A stretch of DNA of 64,000 nucleotides from Hysterangium stoloniferum (Eukaryota; Basidiomycota; Agaricomycetes; Hysterangiales; Hysterangiaceae), in contig WHVD01000144.1 of NCBI GenBank assembly GCA_015178975.1, forward strand, positions 124,001 to 188,000, given 5' to 3'. The position numbers were made by a program, and so were the translations under genes. The notes under the pieces were generated by a model. That model was not told where the DNA came from. It did no database searches and was given only the letters and a program-made list of their open reading frames with translations. Of the stretch, positions 54,192 to 64,000 are shown piece by piece. Each line of letters opens with the position of its first letter. Within the stretch, counting starts at the first letter, position 1.

Positions 54192-57040
54192 GTGGCGCCA
54201 TAGCGGTGTATAGGGTACTTTATTTGAATATGACTTGTTATACAACTTGTTAGTGCGGGTGCTAATCTGAGCCATGTGATGGATCTACGATAAGCTGCGC
54301 CTCTTCAGGTACTGTGACACTTGGCTTAATATCGTTCTTAGGGGTTATTTCTCAAATAGCACTTCAATTACAGTTTTGGTATATCATAAGAGGTATAGAA
54401 GGTGACAGAAACACCTTCGCGAGAATTAGCGAATGGCCGGTCGGAGGCGCTTCGGAGGATATAGATATGATGATAGGAATATAACCCAACGGTTTAGGAA
54501 ATATGGAAAAACCATTGAAGTGCGTTTGAAAAAAAGATTTTTTATCTATACAATGCCAGAGTAAATTCAGAGTGGCTTAGTCAGTGGGAAAACTGGCGTT
54601 GGGTATTAGGCTGATATGCAGTATCAGTGAGCCTGCCGTCGGTCCAGACGTCAAGGAAACAATCGCCTTCTTCATTAGGCTGATTCTTTGCCTTCACCGA
54701 AGGACTAGGAACCTGCAAAATAGCTCACCGATATTTGGGGGCTACAAACCGCAGAATCGCTCCTCCGAACACGGGATTTGCATTATGTACATCCTACAAT
54801 TGTCGGTTCCCCCGTACGACCTCGTTTTTTCATGCTGTCCACGTCTACGACAAACAATAATCATCAGGTTTATACCAGCGAGAAATTTGCTATCATTTGA
54901 GGTTGCCCGGAACAAGGTATAACACTGTAAGCCTGGAGCCCCAGTCTTACCCATTCTCCTTTTGTGCCACTCCTTTGTGCCACTCCTTTTGTTCTAGCAC
55001 GTGATCACAGCATATATAGCCTAGGTAGTTTTCCTTCTCTTTCCTTACCGTACGCTGCATCTGCCTGTATCCTGTTCTTGTTCTGGACAATACACCCGCC
55101 AGTGATCCCAAGTGACGACGGGATTACAAACACTATGTCTCGCCGATAGCATTCCGATGAAAACCCTTGAGAGCAAAGATACATGCGTTTAAATAGATTT
55201 TTATTTGACAGCCCCTCGCCTTCACGACCTGTAGTAAGCACGTGTCGAATTTGCGTCGAGGGCCTTAGATGGTATCTATTCTCTTAAAATATAATTATAA
55301 AATATCTCCATAGAAAAATAGTAATGCCATTCCCTACCCTGAAATATGGCAATAATCGATCCAATGACAATGAGATAAGGGCTTCTTTCATACCAAAATG
55401 AGTTCAAAGCAAGTTAGACGAAAGCTATACATTAGGTATAGTATAATGTGTAATAATCACGCCAGAGAAGATAATTACCTCGTTCATATTAAGAGTCCTA
55501 AGACCGAACTTGGAAGTGTGGACCTCAGAAACAGCGTAGATGTCGGGCTGTCCACGGGAAATCCCGCTCCATAGCGGTACAAAGGCAAGAAGTTTCAGAA
55601 AAGAACTTTTTTAGGGAAGCATCGAATAATAACTGGTGATTAATAGAAGAAGAACTTTCACTGAGAAGTGAGTCCCGAGTGGGAATATGCTTTGTGAGAG
55701 AGTCGGGTATCCCGGGGTGTCCAAGAATATGCTATGTGAGAGTTGTTGAGAAACCCAGGGGCTCTGAGAATATGCTGGTGGAAGTTGAGTGTAACAAGGA
55801 TATACATATTGAGCAGGTAACTGGGTGGATACTAAGTTGGGCGGTTAGCTCTGAGTACCCCTGCATACATAAAACGAAAATGGTGAACAAATATTTTAGT
55901 GGATAGAGAGATATGTTTGCAAAGGTGTGTTGAAATAGTAAAATTTGGACATCTCGATGAGCGTAGTATTTTATTACGTGACATACCAGGCTCTTTGGAA
56001 AGCATATACCCCAGCTATCACCGCTGTCGGGAATAGATAGAAGGGGGAATGCCACAGCTGCGGCTCAAAGCTAGTCGTCGGAAGAAATCATTAGAGGCTA
56101 AGTGTTCAAATCGGTAAAGTTGTTACAATTGTAGCGACATGCCCAAGTCTTACCAATCAGGGGGGGGAAGTGAAGGAGACGGCGTATCGTCGCGTCCTAG
56201 TGGGTTACACCGCGTAACAGCACGAAAATGCAACTGATATGTCATTTCAACTTCTTCCTATGCCACGAGTCGATGTGGATTTTATTGCCCAGTTCTTGGT
56301 ACAAGACTGGGTTGTTCATACCCCCCAAACCCATGCAGCACTGTGAGCATTGACGATGCGACTATATATAGTATCTCTAACTTGCAATATTAATGAAGAG
56401 GATACGTACTACATTATGTTGTAGAGCAACACGGGCATAAGGAAGGAAGCCTGTGTGTCAAAAACGCTTTGTTTCTACTGCGGTGAGTATGATTTGTAGT
56501 ATGTTCAACTTCCCCCTAAAAAACGTATTCCTACCTTCCAAATTATACCCGTGGATTGGCACATCCATTGATTGTCAATGAGGCTCTTCAACGGCAACAG
56601 GACGTCCATTCCCGACCGCATTTCATTCAGTTGCACATTCTAAGCCAACAGGTAAAGAGGTTGAGGTCAAAGTGTCGCGTCGGGTATCTGTACAAGCGAT
56701 GTAGAAGTGCATTGGATCAGGAATACCAATGTGGCATGGCGAGGATCTGACGGAGAGCTAGGGAGCCATTGGAGAAATTTTGAGTTGGCTCCGTTGCTTT
56801 AAGTGATTAAACCCCAGGATGCAAGTACAATCAGAAGCAGCTCGCAATATGTCTTTACAGTCCATGATCCAACCTCATAGTGGCACTTCCGGCAACACTG
56901 TGCTAAACATCAACACGTGGTGTACATTTTGTAGGTTTATAGCGGGGATTTAGGATATTGCGATGTTAGCAAGATATATAGATGTACATTCTCGAAACTG
57001 GTATGATCGACCTCGAGCTCACCCAGCCTTGGCGGCAAGT
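54192..57040. other. Conserved non-coding part of copy Y
   Basis: Closely similar to X (59878-62420), with few substitutions and small indels in the first 300 bp by hand count. Frames such as 54584-54922 and 55679-55906 recur in the copies, but starts and stops shift between them; no known domain. A GC-rich GAGACGGCGTATCGTCGCG segment near 56178 is common to all three copies. Confidence 0.5.
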
Positions 57041-57500
57041 GACTCCTTGATTAAATCCGACGCCGTCTCCCCCGACAGCAGGGGAAGGGGCAGTCTAGGA
57101 AACGAATGAGACGTCCAGCTTGTAAAAACGCTATACCGAATTCACCGTGTGGCCTGCTACTATGCGGGAGAAAATGGATGCATCCGCAACCCTGACATTC
57201 TCTAAGCCATATACCTTCAAGAAGGGGTCTACCACGCTGTTTTCTTCCAATGGCACCACACTGCAAGTGGACGTAGGATGATAAAGGGTCCCAACACGTT
57301 TGCGAACTTCGTTTTCCAGCTCGTCGTCAGACAGTTTTCCCAAATTGTGGTCCAAAAGAGGGTTGTCATCCTGTTTCAACGCTGAGAGTACCGGTTTGGT
57401 ATTGGCGAGCTTGATGAGAATTTTCAAGCTGCGAACCAGTAGAGCGACGTCGTTGGCCGAATTCAAGTATCCGGGAATAACATGAATGTCGCGAAACAGA
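57041..57500 (-). pseudogene. GMC oxidoreductase C-terminal fragment, copy Y
   Basis: FAD-dependent GMC family, C-terminal domain: NSANDVALLVRSLKILIKLA, DDELENEVRKRVGTLYHPTS with the catalytic His of the HPTSTC box, VVDPFLKVYGLENVRVADAS and IVAGH, then an intron (GTGAAT to CCTAG) and a last exon ending DLIKESLAAKAG before TGA. One extra G in the last exon relative to copy X shifts the frame. All earlier exons, including the FAD-binding part, are missing. The upstream exon lies beyond the MITE at 57531 (about 57880-57975). Confidence 0.78.
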
Positions 57501-57530
57501 CCGAATAAAAATGTAATTTACGGACTCAAG

Positions 57531-57870
57531 CACCGGGATAACCCCCTCTCCAAAAAAGTTTAGGATCCTTAGTAGAGCCCTATTTTATATAAACTCCAAT
57601 AGCATCCATTGAATCCTTATAAGAGTTAAAAATGATTAGGGAACCTTTGAGGATCCTAAATTTTATTGGATTTTAAACCCTGCAATCACATTGTAAATCC
57701 TTGACCGATTTTAACTCGGTTATGGATCTTTTAAGGATCCAAAAGTTCGTTGGATTCTAAACCCGTCAATCACATGTTGGATCCTTAACCGACTTTAAAT
57801 CGGCTAAGGATCCGATGAGTTTATCTATTGAGGATCCTAAAAAATTTTGGAGCAAGGGCTTTTCCCGGTG
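57531..57870. mobile_element. MITE with CACCGGG ends, 340 bp
   Basis: Ends CACCGGGATAACCC and TTTTCCCGGTG form terminal inverted repeats that continue into CTCCAAAA and AGGATCCT. 3-bp duplication AAG (57528-57530 and 57871-57873). The empty site is preserved in copy X (about 62915-62925) and, reversed, in Z, which fixes the borders. Interior has two diverged units of about 80 bp around AATCACATGTTGGATCC. No coding capacity. CAC ends and a 3-bp duplication fit CACTA/EnSpm-type or Harbinger-type elements. Confidence 0.88.
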
Positions 57871-57990
57871 AAGATCAATGAGAGGAGCATCAAATGGATC
57901 TGAAGATTTAAGGATCGAGCCACGGCTTTGAGGTCTTAAAAGATAAAAAGTCAATCTCTGCAAAATTATGCAACATTTGATGTTAAGCCT

Positions 57991-59039
57991 CTCCGGCCCT
58001 GTCGTCTCGAAATCATGCTTTAATATGTGAATTTGAATAAATCTATGCGTGTCTGAAGGATGGCACGAGGTAGGAATATGAATAATTACAATGGTATTTT
58101 GACAGGTGTGGGAACTTCGCTTCGCAGCAGGTTCAAATAGCCATCCATCGATTCCGACCACTTCACCCACCTCACTCACATTCCCCATGGACGTCTGGAG
58201 AATTATCCACCATCAGACCCACGCTCAAAATGATGCAGAGTGTGTATTTTCCATTCAACTTCCACTTTATTCGTGAATGGAGGACTGATGACATGTTTCA
58301 TTGTGGCGGTAGGCCTTCAAGTACTGACAGAGACCCGGAGGGAGGGAGGGATATAGATATTCAGACGTGCGAAGCTTCATATAAGATATTGTGCGACCTG
58401 TTACGCATACTCATCATGTTTTCTTCGCAGACTGGAGGAGGGACAAGCTGGTTTGGGTGCTACATTGGGGAGTCATTCTCTGCACACAGGTAGCATGGGG
58501 ACATCGCCTTTTCTCCCCACGATCGCACATGTCCCTGGTGGGCCATCGACAGCGCCGCACCTCAATGGGCTCGAGTACAGAGATAGGTAATATTGTAATC
58601 TTTAGGGCAAAAATTCATGTTAACTTGAAATATTTCTTTCCTTACGTCCTTTTAGTTCTAGCCAACGCACGCGGAGATCGGATAGTTTTGGTTCAACAGC
58701 AATGCCTGTCTGCTCAAATCAGTGGGCGCCATCAGGTTTGTTCCATCCTCATTGGCCTCAATTTAAGCCAGAAATTTAGAGCGGGGATCAAACTAAATTT
58801 GTTTTGTAGCTCATGGATATCATAGTAGATCTACCAGGATGGAATCTCGGTAAATTCCATTTACCAATAATCAATGACTTTTATTGATGAAAACACAGCA
58901 TATTGCACCATAATTTCAGGGAAGAATCCTATATGAGTGGACCACAGACTGCAGCCACCACGCCCCCCAATCCGGAGCACCCCGATCATTCATTCGACGG
59001 AAATGCCTGCGCACGCCGGGGGAGTTTTATATAGTAAGC
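57991..59039. other. Spacer between copies Y and X
   Basis: Not present in Z. A plus-strand frame at 58391-58825 has an acceptor-like TTCTTCGCAG before DWRRDKLVWVLHWG, which resembles the RDAKLVW tail of the zinc-finger family; it may be a remnant of a further copy. Otherwise nothing recognised. Two frames of about 140 codons (57766-58188 minus; 58391-58825 plus) have no support as genes. Confidence 0.35.
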
Positions 59040-59160
59040 ATTTTCATGAATAAATATATACTGACTAATAATGTTATTATTACACTCGCATCTTTACTCT
59101 AGCTTCCCTGACCATTTAAATCAAGAACACGACAGACCCATGGGGTCTAAGTCCGCCACC

Positions 59161-59877
59161 ATGCAGTATGAACCGTGTACGGAGATGGCCAGGGAGCCAG
59201 AGGAAGTATTCGCGAATACGACCACGCTCGCACAGTTCCCTTCCCCCTCCGCTACCCTAATGAAGCCCACAAGCGCCAAAAAGGCAGCGAAGATGAAGAC
59301 GACACACAGTCGCATGCTTGGCCGTTTTTTCACGGTCAGCACGTCGCTTGTTGAGGCCGCCACCATGAACGCGGTATTTCCCACCCCATTCGGGAAAATA
59401 GGGAACGTCATGAGGTTCATCAGCGCCGATTCACCTGCAAAATTGAAAATTTGCAAGCTGTGTTATAAGGATTTCAAGCACAATTCTTTCCTCACCAAAC
59501 ACTGGCTGCAGGTTCATGCCTATGAGGACCTCATAATTGCCCTGACATCTCCAAACGTGAACCACAATGAGTTGATCATCAATTCAACAAGCAGGCGAGA
59601 CATATTGCTGGCCGCCGTGTACACTTGTCCATTGGACGGGTGTTTGGGTTTGTCACAGGTCGGGGTCTTTATGACCAAACGTTGTCTAAACAGTCATATA
59701 CGGGGGCACTGTAACCGCTTGAAGAAATTGGGGCAGGACAGTGGTCAGAATGTGGAGGCAGAGTTGCAACAACTGTGGGAGCAGTTCAATACATGCGTGA
59801 ACAAACACCCCTTCTGTTATGAACTTGCGCCCTTCACCTGCCGGGACGCCAAACTGGTCTGGATGTTGAATCAGTAG
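59161..59877 (+). CDS. C2H2 zinc-finger protein, copy X
   Basis: 238 residues from the ATG at 59161, which has the strong context GCCACCATG; the ATG at 59185 (MAREPEEVF) is the start shared with copy Y. One open frame to TAG. First finger CKLCYKDF then KHWLQVH, second unit CPLDGC with HIRGHC, tail RDAKLVWMLNQ. In the tail region the DPFWQKTDC segment of copy Y is replaced by the shorter HPFC. Compared with Y the coding part differs at about one base in six across the first finger, mostly changing the residue, while flanking non-coding DNA differs at only a few percent. Function unknown; nuclear nucleic-acid binding is a guess from the fingers. Confidence 0.7.
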   Translation: MQYEPCTEMAREPEEVFANTTTLAQFPSPSATLMKPTSAKKAAKMKTTHSRMLGRFFTVSTSLVEAATMNAVFPTPFGKIGNVMRFISADSPAKLKICKLCYKDFKHNSFLTKHWLQVHAYEDLIIALTSPNVNHNELIINSTSRRDILLAAVYTCPLDGCLGLSQVGVFMTKRCLNSHIRGHCNRLKKLGQDSGQNVEAELQQLWEQFNTCVNKHPFCYELAPFTCRDAKLVWMLNQ

Positions 59878-62420
59878 GTGGTGGCATAGCGGTGTATGGG
59901 ATATTTTCTTTCAATATGACTTGTTATACAACTTGTTAGTGCCTGAGCCATGTGATAGATCTACGATAAGCTGCGCCTCTTCAGGTACTACTGTGACACT
60001 TGGCTTAATATCGTTCTTAGGGTTTATTTCTCAAGTAGCACTTCAATTACAGTTTTGGTATGTCATAAGAGGTATAGAAGGTGACAGAAACACCTTCGCG
60101 AGAATTAGCGAATGGCCGGTCGGAGGCGCTTCGGAGGATATAGATATGATGATAGGAATATAACCCAACGGTTTAGGAAATATGGAAAAACGGTTAAAGT
60201 GCGTTTGAAACAAAGATTTTCTATCTATACAACGCGAGAGTAAATTCAGAGTGGCCCAGTCAGTGGGAAAACTGGCGTTGGGTGTAAGGCTGATGTGCAG
60301 TATCAGTGAGCCTGCCGTCGGTCCAGACATCAAGGAAACGATCGCCTTCTTCATTAGGCCGACTCTTTTCCTTCACCGAAGGATCAAGAACCTGCAAAAA
60401 TAGCTCACCAATATTTGGGGGCTACAAACAGCAGAATGGCTTCTCCGAACACGGTATTTGCGTTGTTTACATGCTACAATTGTTGGTTCCCCCGCACGAG
60501 CACATTTTTTCACGCTGTCCACATCTACGACAAACAATCATCATCAGTTTAATATCAGCGAGAAATTTACTATCATTTGATGTTGCCCGGAACAAAGGTA
60601 TAACACCATGTCTCGCCGACAACATTCCGATGAAAACCCTTGGAAGCAAAGATACATCCGTTTAAATGGATTTTTATTGATAGCCCCTCGCCTTCACGAC
60701 CTGTAGCAAGCACATGTCGATGTTGCGTCGAGGATCTTAGATGTTATCTATTCTCTTAAAATATAATCATAAAGATTTCGCCATAGAAAAATAGTAATAC
60801 GTTTCCCTATCCTGAAATAAGGCAATGATCGATCCAATGACAATAAAATACAAGCTTCTTTCATACCGAAATGAGTTGAAAGCAAGTGGGACGCGAGCTA
60901 TACATACGGTAGAGCATAATGTGTGTAATAATCACGCCAGAGAAGATAATCATCTCCTTCATATGAAGAGTCCCAAGACTGAACTTGGAAGTGTGGACCT
61001 CAGAAACTGCATAGATGTCGGGCTTTCCACGGGAAATCCCGCTCCATAGCGCTACAAAGGAGGAAGTTGCAGAAAAGAACTTTTCTAGGGAAGCATCGTA
61101 TAATGACTGGCGATTGATGGAAGAAGAACTTTCACTGAGAAGTGAGTCCCGAGTGGGAATATGCTTTGTGAGAGAGTCGGGTATCCCGGGGTGTCCAAGA
61201 ATATGCTATGTGAGAGTTGAGAAACCCAGGGGCTCTGAGAATATGCTGGTGCAAGTCAAGTGTAACGAGGATATACATATTGAGCAGGTAACTGTGCGGA
61301 TACTAAGTTGGGCGGTTAGCTCTGAGTACCCCTACATAGCATAAAATGAAAATGGTGAACAAATATTTTAGTGGATAGGGAGATATGTTTGCAAAGGTGT
61401 GTTGAAATAGTAAAATTTGAACATCTCGATGAGCGTAGTATTTTATTACGCGACATACCAGGCTCTTGGAAGGCATGTATCCCAGCTATCACTACTGTCG
61501 GGAATAGAAGGGGAAATGCCACAGCTGCGGCCCAAAGCTAATCGTCGGAAGAAATCATAAGAGGCTAAGTGTTCAAATCGGGAAAGTTGTTAGAATTGTA
61601 CCGACACGCCTAAGTCTCACCAATCAGGGGGGGGGGAAGTGATGGAGACGGCGTATCGTCGCGTCCTAGGCGTAACAGCACGAAAATGCAACTAATATGT
61701 CATTTCAACTTCTTCCTTTGCCATGAGTCGATGTGGATTTTATTGCCCGGTTCTTGGTACAAGACCGGGTTTGTTCATACCCCCCAAACACATGCGGCAC
61801 TGTGAGCATTGACGATGCGATTATATATAGTATCTCTAGCTTGCAATATTAATGAAGAAGATACGCACTACATTATAAATGTTGTAGAGTAACACGAGCA
61901 TAAGGAAGGAAGCCTGTGTGTCAAAGACGCTTTGCTTCTACTGCGGTGAGTATGATTTGTAGTATGTTCAACTTTCCCCTAAAAAATGTATTCCTACCTT
62001 CCAAATTATACCCGTGGATTGGCACATCCATTGATTGTCAGTGAGGCTCTTCAACGGCAGCAGGACGTCCATTCCCGACCGCATTTCATTCAGTGGCACA
62101 TTCTAAGCCAGCAGGTAAAGAGGATGAGGCCGAGGTGTCGCGTTGAGTATATGTACAAGCGATGGAGAAGTGCATTGGTATCAAGAATTACAAATATGGC
62201 ATGGCGAGAATCTGACGGAGAGCTAGGGAGCCATTGGAGAAATTTTGAGTTGGCTCCCGTTGCTTTAAGTGATTAAACGCCAGGACGTAAGTACAATCAG
62301 AAGCAGCTCGAAGTATGTCTTCACAGTCCATGATCCAACCTCATAGTGGCACTTTGCTTGGCAACACTGTGATAAACATCAACACGTGGTGTACACTTTG
62401 TAGGTTTATACCGGTATCCA
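59878..62420. other. Conserved non-coding part of copy X
   Basis: Parallel to 54192-57040 of Y. Contains short frames repeated between copies (60306-60665; 61015-61344) with shifting starts; none has a recognisable domain. Confidence 0.5.
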
Positions 62421-63010
62421 GGACAAGTGACTCCTTGGTTAAATCCGACGCCTTCTCCCCGACAGCAAGAGAAGGGGCAGTCTAGGAAACGAATGAGACG
62501 TCCGGCTCAGATAGATGCTATAGCGGACTCACCGCGTGGCCTGCTACTATGCGGGGGAAAATGGATGCATCCGCAACCCTGACGTTCTCTAAGCCATATG
62601 CCTTCAAGGAGGAGTCTACCACACCGTTATCTTCAAATGGCGCCATACTGCAAGTGGACGTAGGATGATAAAGGGTCTCAACACGTTTGCGAACTTCGTT
62701 TTCCAGCTCGGCGTCAGACAGTTTTCCCAAATTGTGGTCCAAAAGAGGGTTGTCATCCTGTTTCAACGCTGTGAGCATCGGTTCGGTATTGGCAAGCTTG
62801 ATGAGAAGTTTCAAGCGGCGGACGAGCAGAGCGACGTCGTTCGTCGAATTCAAGTATCTGGGAATAACATGAACGTCGCGAAACACATTGAATAAAAATG
62901 TGATTTACGGACTTGGGATCAATGAGAGGAACATCAAATGGATCTGACGATTTAATGGTGATCGAGCCGCGGCTTTGAAGTCTTAAAAGATAGAAAGTCA
63001 ATCTCTGCAA
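62421..63010 (-). pseudogene. GMC oxidoreductase C-terminal fragment, copy X
   Basis: Best preserved of the three GMC pieces: SRGSITIKSSDPFDVPLIDPK (about 62920-62990, cited in part), an intron (GTCCGT to TTCCCAG, about 62852-62908), YLNSTNDVALLVRRLKLLIK, DNPLLDHNLGKLSDAELENE, LYHPTSTCSMAP with the catalytic His, and LENVRVADASIFPRIVAGH; then an intron and TAPSLAVGEKASDLTKES. Typical of aryl-alcohol-oxidase-like GMC enzymes. The FAD-binding N-terminus is absent: upstream sequence is Sir2. Confidence 0.8.
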
Positions 63011-64000
63011 AATTATGCAACCACCAAAAACTTACCTCAACAAAACTGCGCCTAAAGTACCTGGGTCTCCAGATGGAACAGGACCACATCCATGTTCCGT
63101 GTAACCCACGGGCACAATGAACCTCCAAGTGGGTGAGGTTCATCATATAAGACAATTGAAGGACGCAGGGTACCAACTTTCAGTGCTCGGGCTGAATGTG
63201 CAATTCGCTCTTCGGCTGGGGTGACTTGAATTTTTAACGAGGATGGCAAATTATGATAACCCACAGCGAGCTTAACATTCAGGACAGTCCGGTGGGTTGT
63301 TCTCTCGAAAGGCTTCAAGGTATTCAGAGGGGTATTAAAATTGGCCGCACACATTAAACACCTGACGCGATGTATATCACCATGTAGCTAAACATTCTGC
63401 ACCTCCTTTGTCTTGAGTTTACCCTTTGCCTTTTCTGTATTTTTCACTGATTCTGATGAGCTGCAAGCCGGCCCTGTTCTTTCTTCTAGTCCATCAATGT
63501 TTTGGGTGTAGGAGCGCAGAAGTTTCCCTTTAGTGCCCAGAGTCTTGATAAAATAGTGAGTTGGGGACGGGGTTGCGAGGTCGATGGGTGATTTCAGTTC
63601 TGCCATAAATGTATAGAAAGTGCGGTGGACGTGGGATCGCGGAATAACACAGGTTGCGGCCTTTCATAATGGCATCTGGTGCTTCGCCTTCATGAGTGCA
63701 TACAGACCAATTGAAGAACAAAAATCCTTCCAAATTTAAGTTAACGCTTATCGTTTGAAGATACCAGTGTATAATTCCAGGTATCCCACATGGACAGGAG
63801 ATACCCGTGCCAGTCACCACTACAATCCACTTACTCTTGGACACGGTGAAGGAAAGTGAGGTTAAAGCGCGCCATGTAGAGATGTCAAGGAAGGTAAATT
63901 TATATCGAGCATGGTTGGGTAGAGGATATCTCGCGTTCAGGAAAGGATGAAGGAACGTCAAACACTGACCGAGTCTGCTGCTCAACACGCGACTAGTCAC
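63011..64000 (-). pseudogene. Sir2-family (HST3/HST4-like) fragment, copy X
   Basis: Mirror of 49628-50610. WIVVVTGTGISCPCGIP, TQNIDGLEERTG, LRPSIVLYDEPHPLGG and a zinc-site CLMC region are present. The start codon of copy Z is GTG here (63842-63844), GAGIS has become GTGIS, and LHGD lies beyond an in-frame stop near 63388. It runs directly into the GMC fragment, as in Z, so the fusion predates the duplication. Confidence 0.8.

Larger units (their letters stand above)
53378..57990 (+). repeat. Segmental duplication copy Y (direct)
   Basis: Runs parallel to X (59040 to about 63022): zinc-finger gene, conserved non-coding part, GMC fragment. It ends at 57990 in the intron-like AAAATTATGCAAC sequence, so the Sir2 part is missing. 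Differs from X by a MITE (57531-57870). Confidence 0.85.
59040..64000 (+). repeat. Segmental duplication copy X (direct), runs off the window
   Basis: The most complete unit: zinc-finger gene, conserved non-coding part, GMC fragment and Sir2 fragment. Its last bases (about 63957-64000) match 49628-49671 of Z in reverse, so homology continues beyond the window. Confidence 0.85.

Noticed and set aside
61015-61344. Frame with GICFVRESGIPGCPRICYV as a gene
   Set aside because: Counterpart in Y (55679-55906) is shorter with a shifted end; no known domain. Left as part of the conserved non-coding stretch.

Overview
The window reads as nuclear DNA of a filamentous basidiomycete, most likely an Agaricomycete. 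Genes are cut by many short GT-AG introns (about 45-65 nt), and there is a hydrolase-NACHT-ankyrin NLR, a DUF6532-like protein, Sir2 (HST3/4-like), GMC-oxidoreductase and adenylate-forming fragments, chromoviruses, a DIRS-like tyrosine-recombinase retroelement and a Tc1/mariner transposon. There is no prokaryotic signal. All calls come from reading the sequence by eye; no database was searched.

Layout. 1-1158: 3' part of an adenylate-forming enzyme gene. 1.7-11.7 kb: one broken DIRS-like element (minus strand) carrying insertions up to four levels deep: solo LTRs, a Tc1/mariner, and a solo LTR inside the mariner. 12.0-12.7 kb: a fold-back element. 12.8-19.4 kb: two spliced minus-strand genes of poorly known Agaricomycete families, with a solo LTR and a tandem repeat between them. 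19.6-26.8 kb: an LTR remnant and two chromovirus fossils facing each other. 26.8-41.5 kb: a block that looks inverted, because its two edges cut one TatD-nuclease gene and one chromovirus at matching points. Inside it are degraded host exons, a fold-back element with a solo LTR in it, a broken NLR gene with a solo LTR in its first exon, and several more solo LTRs. 41.5-45.6 kb: the 5' part of TatD, a C2H2 zinc-finger relative and an F-box/LRR-like pseudogene. 45.6-46.8 kb: a miniature LTR element (TRIM) with two identical 205-bp LTRs. 46.8-49.6 kb: an LTR remnant, a tandem repeat of about 290 bp, and a second DIRS fragment.

49.6-64.0 kb is a host segment present three times: inverted copy Z, then direct copies Y and X. 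Z and Y meet head to head at about 53.38 kb. The full unit is a C2H2 zinc-finger gene, a conserved non-coding stretch, a GMC-oxidoreductase 3' fragment and a Sir2 5' fragment, the last two fused in one direction. The Sir2 and GMC parts are broken, but the zinc-finger frame stays open in all three copies and has diverged far more than its non-coding flanks.

Most of the window is repeat-derived. The host genes show the damage: LTR insertion in the NLR, inversion through TatD, and chimeric, multiplied Sir2-GMC pieces. Target-site duplications let the order of many events be read directly. The main candidates for something undescribed are the zinc-finger family, the TatD/chromovirus inversion, the TRIM, and a motif of about 34 bp shared by LTR families that otherwise differ.
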